Positions 1 through 14,140 are shown, numbered from the stretch's first letter. The stretch: DNA of 64,000 nucleotides from Leptobrachium leishanense (GCA_009667805.1 CM019067.1:243571721-243635720), one strand, 5' to 3'. The notes: generated by a model from the sequence alone, not told the origin. Made by a program: numbers and translations.

Positions 1-21
1 TGAGTTCCAGTCATCTACATC

Positions 22-355
22 TGAGTCAGAACCATGGACAGTCGCCGATGGAGAAACACTTATTATCGATCTATTTCTTCATATCAGCACCATGGATAAC
101 CATCCTCACCTTTGAGCTGTTTGCTTGTAATAAGTGTGTGTGTATAAAAGGTCAATGAGATTCTGGACATCTGACAGACCCTTGCATCTTTCATCCAGTG
201 CTGCACTGACGTTTCTGGATTCTGAGCCATGGGGAAAGCAAAAAAATTATCAAAGGATCTGCGGTAAATCTGAGACAGAACCATGGACAGTTGCCGATGG
301 AGAAACACATATTATCTATCTATTTTTTCATATCAGCACCATGGATAACGACAGG
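22..355. repeat. Spaced direct repeat, about 249-bp period (2 partial units)
   Basis: A block of about 75 bp at 22-95 recurs at 271-354 with few changes; both copies contain ACCATGGACAGT and end in CAGCACCATGGATAAC. The sequence between them is not obviously repeated again. This is either the edge of a tandem array continuing outside the window or two copies of a dispersed repeat. No coding signal was recognised. Confidence 0.6.
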
Positions 356-659
356 CTTGTTACTATCCATGGTACTAATACTGACAAAATGTATTTTATC
401 AAAATTCACTGCTGAAGGGAACTTCATACGGACGGACTGTGAGAAGATAGTCCAGCTGTATGTGTTCTGCATAGAAAAAACAGACCTCGTTATACATTTA
501 AAATAAGTTAGGAAGAACCCTAAATATTATCCCAAAAATTCCCGAAAAATGCAAAAATAATACTAACAAATAAATAAATGCAGACACTTCTTTCTGTAAG
601 TGAAAAAAATAAATGCTTTAAGATATAATTAATAAAAATGGGAATTTTGCACTGGATCA

Positions 660-977
660 AGTGAAAAAAGTAACTGGCGATACAAAATTACGAAATCAGC
701 AACAGAACCGAAATGGACTCGAAACGATACGAAAATACATTGTCCGAAATGAACCGAAACGGAACCGAAATCGCGAATAGAACAAAAACGACTTGTGATT
801 TTACAAATTTCATGTCCACACGAAATAACGAAATTTTTTAGTTTCGTATCGGGAAATATTTTGGATGGTGTGCATTTCGTTGCTGGTCCGGTTCGGAACA
901 TCGGAAGAATCTGAAGCACAGAATTGGCCCGTTTCGTAAGTAAAACTAATCGGTACGGAACGAAATGCACATCCCTA
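660..977. mobile_element. hAT-like MITE fragment, CGAAA-rich (right end at 977)
   Basis: The stretch is dense in CGAAA/GGAACGAAA motifs and ends in ACATCCCTA, the complement of the TAGGGATG terminus seen in the better-preserved elements near 38-44 kb. No matching left terminus or target duplication is visible, so this is a partial relic. Assignment rests on the shared terminus only. Confidence 0.35.
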
Positions 978-984
978 TCACATA

Positions 985-1655
985 CAGGGTTATTCATGGA
1001 ATTTTGGTGCTCTTTCATTTCCTGCACTTGCAGGGTGGGGGAATTTGAAACTTCCGATCCGATAAGCCGAACACATCTGAAAAAAGCCGACGATCCGTCG
1101 AACAGAGCACCGACCAGCAACTTCTAAAAGCTGTTTGCAAAAGAATTACTGTCTGAAAATGCCTGGAAAATGCCTGTAATTAATATATAAGGTCCTATGA
1201 ATAATAATAAAAAGGTCTGTTACATAAAAAAAATTATTTAAAAAAAATCAGAAAACAAAAATTCGGAAAACCCCTCAATAAATGAAGAAATCAATGAATA
1301 AAGAGACTTTTTGCTGCAGATTAAAAGAATAGACGGTTTAATAAATAATGAATACAGGAATATTTTTAACAAACCCATGGGATTCACGTGATTAAACTTG
1401 CCAAATTAAACCACAGAACATCAGGGCATTTCACTGACATTTCAGGGCTGTTCGACGTTCTCTGAATAGATTAACCATTGCTTCTCTATGGGGATTTCAC
1501 TGCTGCCAAAGATCACCATATCTCGCTGGCAATTCGCCAATATTTGGCGAATTGCCAGCTTTTGAACAGTCAAATGGTCCCAAAATTGCACCACACGGGG
1601 AATTTACTCTTCGGTGCAATTTCGGGGCCGGTTTGGCGCTCTTTCAATAACCCTG
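985..1655. mobile_element. Non-autonomous DNA transposon, CAGGGTTATTC family, copy 1
   Basis: It begins CAGGGTTATTCA and ends AATAACCCTG, with the trinucleotide ATA directly on both sides (982-984 and 1656-1658). The interior shares long stretches with the copies at 22.7, 23.9 and 46.9 kb, including the AT-rich core and the palindrome around CTGGCAATTCGCC. No transposase is encoded. The 3-bp AT-only target duplication suggests PIF/Harbinger, with CACTA-type as the alternative. Confidence 0.65.
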
Positions 1656-2964
1656 ATAGAGTCAGTGAAATTCAAAACTGGAATAACTCTCTTTCTTTTC
1701 GCAATGAAACTTTTTTTGTGAGATAAATGATAGATAAGTTGGATCTGAACTCAAAGTGATGTTATACGCTGTGATTCTTAGGCCTTACTGTGGTTTAAAA
1801 AGCAAACAAAGACTGGAGATTCAATTCTCGTAGCTGATGTAAAAAAATCTGTAACTTCCATGCTGATATGATTTACACAGTGCCTTGTAGACTTGTACGA
1901 TCCAAAGGGGTCTGATCTATTACCACAGAGGGAGGATGGAAAGCTAGCAGGGATGCAAACTGATCTTCAAACTGACTGCTATAGTAATTTATTTAAATAG
2001 CCTTCTGAGTGACATTAGAAGTCAAACATCCTCCCTTAAGAACCCATATAAATGCATGCACTCTCGTTGAAATGCAAAGAAAGATCTTTACACAGATTTT
2101 TCCCTTCAACGATTTTACATTAAAAATTTTAGCAGACACCCAAGAGTATAGATTTTTGTGATACATGGCTCAGTATTTCATTATATTTGGCTTTCTACAC
2201 AGTGGTGAAATCATTCCCTGTAGTAACAGACTGCAGCCTCAATGATGGTAGCTGTCTGATTGTCCTTCACTTACTATAATAATGGATCAGGTCACAGGAG
2301 AGAGGAGACTTTTTTATTGCAATAAAACACGGTGCTCAACTTCCATGGCACGTATCATTGTGAACAATACTGTCTACCTCATTCATTAATAATAATGGTT
2401 AAATATAAACTGTCATACCATAACAATGACCAAAAAAAAGACAAGCATTTTTTTTTACACTGGAAACAATGGTTTAAAAAAGTTCACTCAGGTTCATTAC
2501 TTAAAATGAAAGTTTCAGTCTAGTGAACTGTATTTTTCCAACCATTAAAAGGTCCACCATAAAGGTACTGAGACAGATAGAGATAAAGTGATAAATAGGT
2601 AGGTCTCAGATAGCGTTGCAACAACCATCTCTTGTTTCTAGCTTGAGACCCTGACCTGCTTTGGATGATAAGCCAAGGGATATTGTAGTGAGACTCCACT
2701 TCTTCTCAAGTGAGAAAATTATCCCTCAAGAATCACACCCTAACTCTCCTGCCATCAATAACATCTTACTGAAAATGTATGCAGCGTACTCTTGGATTAC
2801 CCTCAGGGAGTATAGTGCGCTGAAACAAACTGCTCACAAAGTACCTCATTTTGACTATAAAGCAGAAGAAGTGAAGCACCCAACAGAATATGAAAACAGA
2901 CCACTCGCTTAACGTTAATATTGGAGGTTCCTCTAAATAACCCTTAGGAAGAGAACATATGGAA
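1656..2964. other. No gene recognised
   Basis: AT-rich sequence with only short stop-rich frames. I see no conserved domain, RNA gene or clear repeat end here. Confidence 0.5.
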
Positions 2965-4458
2965 GATGATAACGTAGCGCCGGTAGACAAAAATGTCCAC
3001 TGGAAAGCAGAACTGTGTTCAATGCATGTCCGAAGATGGAGAAAAACTTTCCAACCTTCAACAAACTGTTCCTTTTGAATGGAGATATATCAGCAGACTG
3101 AAAAACAAACAAACACAAATTGCGCAGTATGCAGTTCAGAAACAAAGGAATAATAAAGCCACAGATGATCAACTCACATTTTATCGAGCCACACACCTGG
3201 CTCTGGGGTGGATAGCTTTATGGGTCTTTTAATATTCTTCAGGTGCCCATCTAACCCCTACCTGGTAGCTATATTTTTTTTTTACACTAATAAATGTTTT
3301 TACACTACTGCTGATTTGCATATCCTGTTAAAGAAGGTTTTGGGGATTCCTTATAATTCCCTGAGCAAGTTTCACAGAGCTATTGATTATTGAGGCTCTT
3401 TTACATGTGAGTTTTATACCTCTGTATTTACTTATATTATTTTCATAAAAGATCGCACTAGGGGTATCCCCGATATATTTCACTCCACTACAGGGGTATT
3501 CGGAACACTACTTATTGGATCCTAAAGGGGTTAGATGGGCACCTGAAGAATATTAAAAGACCCATAAAGCTATCAACCCCAGAGCCAGGTATGTGGCTCG
3601 ATAAAATGTGAGTTGACCACCTGTTGTCAGGTTCGTGCCAGGAAGGAACCATGGCACAGTCTCTGTGTAGTGATATATTCCCAAGCGCTGAGGGTGAGCA
3701 GGCAAACAGACAATGGAGGCTGTATTGGCACAATAAGCTTGTATTGTAGAATCTGGTACACAGCAAACAGTCCTTGAAAAACACAAAAATACAAGCAATG
3801 GCAAGTGGATGGTGGGCCACGTAGTCTCTCTCTCTGGATCCTTGTGAGGAAAAGCAGGAGCCTTAGGTAACAGTACCTTGATAGAAGGACTAACTCTAGG
3901 AGAGAGCTGAGGGCTGGGAGCCACTTGAGAGTCTCTGGACCCACTGGATAGTGGGCCACGCAGTGGATCCTCCAGCAAGCAGGAACCAGGTCAAGCAGAC
4001 ACAGCAAGGATGGAACAATACTGGTATACATGGCAAGGTGAAATAAATTAGGAGACAAGGAAAATAAACAAGAGGGAGCTCTCAGGACCTCTTAGGGAAG
4101 GGAATACACAAAATGAAAGAGCAAAGGGGAGGAGGGTGTGGTCTGGTTTTATGCAGAACCTCAGGTTCAGACACAGGAGTTAACCCTTAGGTGTGAAGCA
4201 GGTAAGGAGAGCTAGTGACCCAGGCTGACCACAGCAGGCTCTCAGGGCTGAGGCATGACACCTGTGGCTTTATTATTCCTTTGTTTCTGAACTGCATACT
4301 GCGCAATTTGTGGGGTTTTTTTCAGTCTACTGATATATCTCCATTCAAAAGGAACAGTTTGTTGAAGGTTGGAAAGTTATTCTCCATCTTCGGACATGCA
4401 GTGAACACAGTTCCGCTTTCCAGTGGACATTTTTGTCTACCGGCGCTACGTTATCATC
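2965..4458. repeat. Long inverted-repeat element interrupted by a solo LTR
   Basis: The left arm, about 2965-3265, is the reverse complement of two blocks on the right: about 3530-3620 and 4261-4458. Those two blocks are contiguous once the LTR at 3625-4260 is removed. The outer end reads GATGATAACGTAGCGCCGG on the left, and its complement lies at the right end. A unique 260-bp spacer sits between the arms. No transposase frame is evident and no target duplication could be defined, so the class is unknown: a foldback element or an inverted duplication. Confidence 0.65.
3625..4260 (-). mobile_element. Solo LTR (636 bp)
   Basis: The element starts TGTCAGG and ends CATGACA, giving the 5'-TG...CA-3' termini of LTRs, and is flanked by a perfect 5-bp duplication CCTGT (3620-3624 and 4261-4265). 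The empty site is readable because the host is an inverted repeat whose other arm lacks the insert. Read on the minus strand there is a TATA-like CATAAAA in the first quarter, which suggests minus-strand orientation. No internal retroelement sequence remains. Superfamily is inferred only as Ty3/Gypsy-like or ERV-like from the 5-bp duplication. Confidence 0.7.
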
Positions 4459-5656
4459 ATTCATTGTGGCTATAGTATGTAATCACTCTGTTAGTTAATG
4501 GTGTAAAACAGAGTCTGTCACAGCATCTCTGAAGACTGTGATTTTCTCTATAACCCTTGCCTAGCTTAACATATCTAAGGCTGCAAGGTCTTCCTTTCTT
4601 CAAAAAACTAGGGCAATTTCCAATGCTACAGATCTCTGAGTCCTCCATGTACCATACATTGAGCTCTGTCTTGACATTAAGATATCACCTGGAACCAATA
4701 TACAGATTGGCTGCAGCCAATATCCTAACGTCTTGAGTTGATATTCCAACCATGCCACAAGCTTTGCATGTGGCTCGGGTATGGCACGTCCTTATTGTAA
4801 ATTAATGTCTCCTATACCTGGCTTATGAGGTGATAATTTGCACCTAGGTGTAGAAAAAATAGCTATTCCAATGAATCTCATCCTTCTCTTCTGGTGCTGG
4901 TATTTCTCAAAGAAATGTCAACTTCCATTATTGCCTCTTGCAATAATTTACCCATCGTCATTGGAGGTTTGCCATTATGCTTTTTAAACAGCTCCCTGCA
5001 TATAAGGAAATTCAATTCATCCTGCTTCAGATAAGTCACTTGGTCTCTCACATTCACTCTTTGGCCCCTGCAAATTTACCAGCACCCTTGGCTAACCTAC
5101 ATCTTGCCAAGTCCATGCTGGTTCCAGTCGAGGTTACCCTCTTCACATTTTCAACCACACCTCCAGCATCATAGGCAGCCTAAATCCCCAAAGAAGAGAA
5201 ACAAACATGTTTGCTCCAAATAACAGGTCCAGTAGTTCGACCAGTAGACTTGGCAAATGAAATAGTTTGTACCTATTGATTTGTCCATAAATTTCACATG
5301 ATTTGTTCAAATATTGTTCATGCTGTGTTTTGGTTTTCCAAAAAGATTCCTCCTGGCCCCCGCCCATGGACATACAGTTGGGTTTACGGTACATGTCAAT
5401 AGACATGATGGAAGGATAAATATTTAACCCCACAGCCTCCACCTATGGACGGTTTACTTGTTTTACCTGGTAACAGATTACAATGGCATATCCCTACTAG
5501 TTATATTATTTCCCTTGCCTGGGTGTAGTGGGATGTGGGTGGACATGTCCACACCCTATGTCTGTTACGTCCCCATTCAACGCCCATAGGTGAGGGGGTG
5601 AGGGGCAAGGACATTTATATTCTTGACTCTTGTATTAATTGCCCCTACCTGTCATA
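4459..5656. other. No gene recognised
   Basis: Mixed-composition DNA. Short frames are present, but none shows a recognisable domain. Confidence 0.45.
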
Positions 5657-7271
<1,615 letters not shown>

Positions 7272-7273
7272 TA

Positions 7274-8488
7274 CATGGGCAACAGCATGGGGATTGGACA
7301 CTGGCATGTCCACCCCTTTGGAATGTATGTAACTGATGGCCTTCAGTGACCATATTAGTTCAGTCACTAATATTTAACCCTAGCAGCTGCTCACCATTTA
7401 GCTGATATGCCCTAATCCACGCTATGTCAGGCAGGATCATAGGGTATAATTCCCTCTGCTGTAATTTAAAAAAATAAAATTGCAGTGGTTACAGCGCAAA
7501 ACAGTGGCAATTAGTAGATAACATCTATTGTTTATTCTGCATTATATATTATATTCCATGTTGCCTGCCTACTTTTAAAATGCATGTAGAATATATTTTA
7601 CTTTGCATCCTTCACAAACCTTATTATACATACAGTATCTCATAGTAAGTCACCTGCATTTCACTTCACATATTATTATAGTTTTATCTTGTACTTCAGA
7701 CATATACTTTATATTATTATAGTTAATTACTCTTCCATTTCCAGTTAAGTAAATAATATCCTATGTTTTTATAGGCATGCTTTTTGCACATATAAATTAT
7801 AATGATATCTCTACCATGTCTATATGGATCATATACTTTGCAAAAAACTCTCTAGAGTTTCACCTGGAAGCTCTGTGTTTTGACATTGGTTGGTCACAAA
7901 TTGGACCATAAAGATCTAATTGTGTGGTCTCTGCAGCATCCATATGAGATGCACCATCAGTCCAAGCAATATATCTGTGTGGTCAGTGTGAAATGTTTAT
8001 GAAGTGTTCCAAGTAATCGGATATGTAAAATTCAGACATCAAGGTCCTGGATAGATATGCTTCAAGACATCTACTGTCGATAATCGTCAACTTTTAAGAT
8101 ATGGTTTGAACTTCTTCATTCATAATTATTCTCAAAGAAATGGTAGTAACTGCAAGGGAAACACTGACAGAAGACTAAGTGCCTTATCCCACGATTTTCA
8201 ATGTATATAAAAAGGCATAAATCATTTCTCCCATCTCCAGATGTACTCCTATTTATGTCTCTGTAAACAGTTCTATAAAACTGTCTGAAGCGATAGTTAC
8301 ATAGGCTGAAAAAAAGCCGCATGTCCATCGAGTTCAGCCTTTCACACGTCACCTACTGCTGTTGATCCAAAGGAAGGCAAAAAGCCTAGTCTGAAGCGCT
8401 CGCCGAATATGCAACACACTGGGAAAAACTTCTGCTTGACCCAGAATGGCAGTCAGATTTCTCCTTGGATCGAAAAATATTATAACCA
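7274..8488. other. No gene recognised
   Basis: AT-rich sequence between the Tc1 element and the hairpin MITE. Only short, uninformative frames are seen. Confidence 0.5.
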
Positions 8489-8492
8489 TTAA

Positions 8493-9180
8493 CCACTTCA
8501 ATGCGGAGGACGCACTCAGCGCGTCCTCCGCATGGCTGCTGGTATGCGGAGGACGCGCTGAGTGCGTCCTCCCTTTGGGGCCAGCGTTCGGCCGGGTTCC
8601 GGCCGATCGCTGGCCCCCCCGGTGCGGGCTGACATCCTCGATGTCAGCCCAGCATCCGGAACCGCAGCTGCTGAAATTAGGTGTCATCGCGGCAGCGCGA
8701 TGACACCTAATTCAGGCGCCCCCCCTGCATGTGCGGAGGAGGCGCCTGAAAGGGAGGGGGCGAGGTCCTTCGGACCTCTCTCCCTTCCGATCGGCGGCGT
8801 TGCGGGGGTTAACCCAGGCACCATTTGGAAGGGCACAGCCTGCCCTTCCAAATGGTGCCTGGCATTAACCCCTGGGGAGCTGGATCGCGAATCGGCGCTG
8901 AAAAGCGCCGGTTCGTGATCCTTTCCCGGAGCTGGCCGACATCTTGGATGTCGGCCAAGCCTCCGGGAACTCCCCCTGAGGACTGGCGTCATTGTGCATA
9001 GCACGATGACGCCAGTCCCAGAGTTAACCCCTAACTGCCACCAACGGTGGAGATAGGGAGTTCCAATGAACTCCCTATCTCCCGATCCGTGGCAGCTAGG
9101 GGTTAAAGTTTGGTATGGTTGGATCGGCCAGAGCATGGCCGTTCCAACGATACCAAACTCGAATGTGAAAAAAGTTTTTA
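8493..9180. mobile_element. Hairpin-chain piggyBac-like MITE, left part
   Basis: TTAA (8489-8492) is followed by CCACTTCAATGCGG and then a GC-rich series of successive perfect or near-perfect hairpins, for example GACATCTTGGATGTC near 8938 and the hairpin around AGATAGGGAGTTCC near 9050. The sequence closely matches the copy at 14441-15120, which is flanked by TTAA on both sides. Here no right terminus is evident past the A-rich tract at about 9175-9220, so the copy is truncated or its end has decayed. Long ORFs in this GC-rich stretch are by-products of the hairpins. Confidence 0.6.
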
Positions 9181-9477
9181 AAAAAAAAAAAAAAATTAAA
9201 TTAAAAATAAAAATATATTTAAAAAATTTGTTTCCTGCAAGTGAATTTCAATTGCTTTTGGGCTGCAGAAGGTGCCCCAAAGTTGCCATGTTGGCATAAT
9301 GCAATAAATCACGAGCTGCACCTCTAACTGCCGGAACTCCAATTGGCCAGTAGATGACAACATCTGCCTGCCAAATAGGTTACTACAGTAAAGAATACAT
9401 TGAGAATATTCCCAATTAATTCTTACTGCATAATTAATGTAAAATTATTTTTCAAAAAAACACTGGTTCCTGACAAA

Positions 9478-10603
9478 AGGGGTTATTCAGACAGCACTGA
9501 AATGGTACCAAAATTTCAGTGTACTCTCGCTCGCCACACTTCGGTGAGTTAAAGTCGCTGATCCTGCAGTGAATTCAGAATTCACAGCAGAGTCCCCGAA
9601 CTGCGGTGAATCGACCCGCTGAACGCATCCGATAAACTACCGAATCAAATGCATAAACCGGCGAAAAACCACCGAACGCATCCTCAAACTGCAGCAAAAC
9701 TGCTGAATCGATTTGAAAAACTGCCGCACAACCACCGAATCAATCCGAAAAAAAGCTGAACACAGCTACAAACCCGCTGAAAAAAGCCGATGACCCACCG
9801 AACAGATCACCGATTCGACCCTCCAACAGCCGACGACCAGGTTAACAGACTGTCGACCAGCCACCAGAAAAAGCAGACCAGCTGCCAAACAGGGGTAAAA
9901 AGAAAAAAATGCAACTTTTAAAACGTGCTTTGAAGCAAACTAGTTAATGAAAATGCATGAAATTAATATACAAGGTCCTATGAATAATATTAAGAAGGTC
10001 TGACGCAGAATAAAAAAAACATCATGTAAAAAAAATCTGAATCAAAAATTTTGTCTAAAAAATCCCCAAAAAATCCTAAAAAATCTAAAAAATAAAGAGA
10101 ATTTTTATTGCAAATGAAAAGAATAAATGGTTGAATAAATATTTAAGAATAACAGGGAATTTATTTTACTTTGAAACCTATGGCATTCAACTGTTAAAGC
10201 CTGTCGAATGAAACCACCGAAAATTAGGGCATTTCACCGACATTTCGGTGCTGTTTGGTGTTCTCTGAATAGCTCTGCATGGAGAGAGCCTGTGGAGTCA
10301 TGGGTTCGATCCCGATGAGCACCTCTCCAGTAAGTGTCCTTGGGTAAGACACCTAACGGTACATACTCGCCAACCAGGACATACTTGAAAACGAGAGAAA
10401 TCTCAATGTATCCTTTCTCAAAAAGAAAATAATAGGTTATCCATTACTTCTCTATGGGAACTTTCACTTCTACCGAAGGTCATCGTATTTAGTATGCTAT
10501 TTGGCAAATCGTCAGCTTTTTGAATAGGCGAGTGACCACCGTACGGGGAAATTCACCATTCAGTGCAATTTGGTGGCCAATTTGCTGCTCTCTGAATAAC
10601 CCC
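9478..10603. mobile_element. CAGGGTTATTC-family relative, diverged, with a nested SINE
   Basis: It starts GGGGTTATTCAGACAGCACTG and ends TCTGAATAACCCC, which are inverted termini related to those of the 3-bp-TSD family. The interior includes the same AT-rich core (AATAAAGAGAATTTTTATTGC) and the GAAACCACCGAAAAT motif. A SINE interrupts it at about 10273-10434; removing the SINE restores continuity with other copies. No unambiguous target duplication is visible. Confidence 0.5.
10273..10434 (+). mobile_element. tRNA-derived SINE, copy 1
   Basis: Contains GGGTTCGATCCC, which matches a Pol III B box, followed by a conserved body (CAGTAAGTGTCCTTGGG) and a 3' A-rich tail. The same body occurs in reverse at 46.5 kb and 62.7 kb. 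The 5' tRNA-like head is shorter here. A short AATAG motif lies at both junctions and may be the target duplication. Confidence 0.6.
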
Positions 10604-10892
10604 ATATGTTTTTTTTTTAATCACTTGGTAATGATGTTAAAAAGGTTTGCAAATTGAGTTTGATATGCTAATAAGTGATTTTCAGTGTATTAAAATGCAT
10701 AATCAAGTTAACTCGACTGTGATAGTGAAAGGGTTAAAGGAAAAAAGAAGGGGAACTTTTTCATAGAATGTTCCTTTATTTGCATCAAGGAGACCGTGGG
10801 TGCCATCTGTCATGGAAGCATATACATAGCTGGCTATGTCCCTGGGCATTACTTTAGAGTTCTATAAATAAATATAATGTATAATATATACA

Positions 10893-10925
<33 letters not shown>

Positions 10926-11720
10926 ACTCTGTGGAGTCATATGTTACGTATGGCAACGTGTTATGAAGGCTAAGTGAAGAATATAGCAGGGTGACACCTG
11001 AATTTTTATACTGACACCCTTCCCATTTGCGTTTAACCATCATCAACCCTGATAAATTATTTACCCTGGAGGAATGCGAAAGGACGCCAGTTTGTCTATG
11101 CATGGTCTTTTACACTTATGCAGACTAAATAAGCTGGGTCGAGTCCTATGCAGAGACTGCTGACTGCTATCAATGAATTTTTTCCCCTCTGTAACAAGTC
11201 CTGTATTGCGCAATGGAGTCTTGCCACTGTGACCAAAATCATATTTAGATGCTCCATTGACATGTGTTTCCTTGATGATTCTATTTAGTGCTGTGTGTGA
11301 ATGTGCATCAGATTATGTTAGACACAACAGCTATTTCAAATGATAAACTATACAAGGCTGAACGAGGAATTCTGTTTATAGAGTAGGAAGGAAGTGGTTA
11401 TTATAAGAAAAAAAAGAATTTCAGTAGAAACAATACAGCGATATACTCTTTTATTGAGTTTCTTGTTTTTTAAAATATATGCTCTCCAGTCTGAATGGAC
11501 ACATTTAGAGACATGCTCTTGGCACACTTCAATGTCATTTTAAATTACCCACATATTTCATTTTAGAAAATAAGTAGAACTATTTAATGTTTTCTATCCT
11601 GACACTAATAACCATCATAATACAAACTCACTAGCTACACTTACCAATTTGACATAAAGTGAATTTCAGAAATACGAAAAAGGCAATGAGGCACGCCAAA
11701 GGTTTTTAACTGCAACCTTT
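10604..11720. other. No gene; includes an (AT)n microsatellite
   Basis: AT-rich sequence with a pure alternating TA tract at about 10893-10922. No coding or RNA feature was recognised. Confidence 0.5.
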
Positions 11721-11724
11721 ACCA

Positions 11725-11790
11725 AGACTTGATAAAGGGTGCAGTTGCAACGAAACGTTACCTAAATAAAGATCTTTTTTCTTCCCATTA
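11725..11790 (+). repeat. Short CTTGATAAAG...CGAAACGTT repeat, possible PLE-tail relic
   Basis: The sequence ACTTGATAAAGGGTGCAG, a small complementary loop, then CAACGAAACGTT and an AATAAAGATCTTTTTT tail. The arrangement parallels the motifs at about 18.75 kb and 62.5 kb and, more distantly, the hammerhead-like segment in the Penelope copies. The core residues of a working ribozyme are not all present. The relationship is inferred from motif order. Confidence 0.3.
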
Positions 11791-11904
11791 AATTTTGGTA
11801 TGCCGCATTGCTTTTTTCCTTATCTTTAAAGTTATTGTCGGTTTGGCTACCCGGGCAATTGGCGCAACCATATTTTGTTCTACTTTCTGGATATACAGAG
11901 TTAC

Positions 11905-13180
11905 TCAAGGAGCACTGAAATTTCACCGTGATTTTGGTGCTCTTTCATTCCCCGCTCTTCGAGGAATCAAATTCGCCAACCCTGCTGTGCATTCAGTGCA
12001 GGGAACAAGCCACCGAACGCATTCGAAAAACTGTCACAAAACCGCCGAATCGATCGGAAAACCCACTGGAAAACTGCCAAACGGATCCGATAAACCGCCC
12101 AAAAAACACCAAATCGATCCTAAAAACCTCCGAAAGACTGCAGAAGCGATTTTAAAAAACACAGAAAAAACTCTGAATCGATCCAAGAAAAGCCGACGAC
12201 CCACCGAACAGAGCTCTGACCAGCCGCTGGAAAAAGCCGACAAGCCGACAAACACTGCAACGTTTAAAAGCTGTTTGCAAACAAATTACTGCACGAAAAT
12301 GCCTGAAAACAACACATGAAGTCATATGAATAATAATAAAATGGTCTGGTACAGAAAAAATATATAATCTTTTTTAAAAAGTCAGGACAAACATTTTCGC
12401 CACAAAAATACCGAAAAATGAATAAAAAGCCCGAAAAAATAAAGAGATTTTTTTGCTGCAAGTGAAAATAGTAAATGGTTGAATAAATATTTAACACAAA
12501 CGGAGAATATTTTTACATTGAAACCTATGGGATTCGTCTGAATAAACCTGTCGAATGAAACCAACGAAAATCAGGGCATTTCACTGTCATTTCACTGCAG
12601 TTTGGTGTTCTCTGAATAGATTAACCATTAATTCTCTATGGGGAGTTCACTGCCGCCAAAAAGCATCGTATTTCTGGAACGCTCTTCCTCGTATTGTCAG
12701 ACTTTCCCCTAGTTTTCCCTTCCTTCAAATGCTCTTTTAAGACATTCCTATTTAGGGAAGCCTACCATCCGACTCACTAATACACCTCACTGCCTCAACC
12801 AGTCCATCACTCTCACCAGTCCAACACTCTCACCTTGCAGTCCTCTCCTCCTGTTTCCACCACCAACCTTTCTAGATGTGAGTTCTGTGAGTTGCCATGG
12901 GAATAGGACCCTCATTTCCTCCTCTACTGGTTTATCACAATGTTGTTCAGTCTCACTGTATTGTAACCCTGTCTATATTGTGCCCATTGTTATATGAATA
13001 TCCCTGAAAACAACACATAAAGTCATTGCCAGTGAAATTATTATTATACCTTATTTATATATATAAAGTATAATAATAATTTCACTGGCAATTCGCCAAT
13101 ATTTGGAAAACTGACAGCTTTTTGAATAGCTGAATGGCCACGAAATTGCAGTATTTGCAATTGTTTGTAATGTACAAGTA
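11905..13180. mobile_element. CAGGGTTATTC-family relative, split by an L2 fragment
   Basis: Begins GTTACTCAAGGAGCACTG and continues through the same CGA-rich left half and AT-rich core as the copies at 9.5 kb and 1 kb. The right half resumes near 13080 with ACTGGCAATTCGCCAATATT after an inserted L2 fragment. The right terminus is lost. No transposase was detected. Confidence 0.45.
12675..13000 (+). mobile_element. L2-type LINE 3'-end fragment
   Basis: The plus-strand reading starts WNALPRIVRLSPSFPFLQML, matching the C-terminal tail typical of L2 reverse transcriptases, then runs into a stop-rich 3' UTR-like region. The fragment interrupts a miniature element. ATTTC occurs at both possible edges (12670-12674 and 13079-13083), though the right edge is confused by a short AT-rich palindrome at about 13029-13090. 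Confidence 0.6.
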
Positions 13181-13539
13181 ATCTAATTACAGTTTATGTT
13201 AGTGGTAGTGTTCCTTTAAGGAAGTCACCCCACTACAGGATTGCCCTGACATTCCAGTTCATTGTGCAACCAGCACATTGTTTTGCATGCCTGTCTGCTG
13301 CCAAAGCCTTGTCTTGCCTAGTTCCTTTGCTCCCCATTGTGATTACTGTTGTTGCTACTTATCCATTTTGAATCCTTGTCGTCTCTATCCAGAAAAATCC
13401 AGGAACAGAAATAAACACAGTGAAAAATTTGTCTGCAAATATCATTTACTACCATATTGCTCACTCAGGTTAAGCCACAATTCTGGTAGATTAATACATA
13501 CAGGAGGCAGGGGGTGATAACCCTGGTTGGATCCCCATT
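13180..13539. other. No gene recognised
   Basis: No domain or repeat boundary seen. Open frames here are short and lack recognisable motifs. Confidence 0.4.
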
Positions 13540-13543
13540 TTAA

Positions 13544-13822
13544 TACCATCGGGGCGTACTAGTACACCCCACTAGCCGGCTGCTGCTGAATGGCCCCTTC
13601 TCTGGCCCGCCTATGCAGCTGACATGTGGTGTGCGGCATTGGATGCATGGGGATGGCTTGATCTCAAGTAGTCCCGCAGCAGCAAATGATGTGCCACGCT
13701 TGCCAGCTGGTGGGCAGGTTGGTCACGACCCATAGATGCCAGTGGGGTGTGCTATGCCATCCCGTGGCATTCAGCCCCACCCACCGAGGGGGTGCCATAG
13801 TACACCCCACAGCATAAAGGGG
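13544..13822. mobile_element. Candidate TTAA-flanked MITE
   Basis: TTAA occurs at 13540-13543 and 13823-13826, and the segment ends AAAGGGG before the right TTAA, as in other piggyBac-like ends in this window. Internal GTACACCCCAC motifs occur near both ends. The left terminus matches the right one only weakly, so the call is tentative. Confidence 0.35.
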
Positions 13823-14140
13823 TTAATTAAGAATGAATACACTAATCTTACACTCATAATTACAAAGGGAATCTAACCACAATCAATCTATAGAAAGAAA
13901 ATAAGACCTTCTAGGGTCTGAGGTATAGGACAGTGATAGAAAGAGCAGGGGCTATTCGCTATTCCTATATCTGCTATTCCTATATACAACATTCCCATCT
14001 CCATAAAAATATCCCTTAAACTCTAATGCTAAAGGAGTCTGCAAGGAGTCCCAAAGCTCCTACATTTTAGAAGACAGCAATCTGTATCTCTCAATGGTTA
14101 GTACGTAATGGAGAGTAATAAGACTCAAGTAGATTTAAAC

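Noticed and set aside
8349..9136. Several overlapping ORFs in GC-rich sequence (also 14464-14907)
   Set aside because: They cover the hairpin chain of the MITE on both strands. Their products mirror the palindromes and share no domain.
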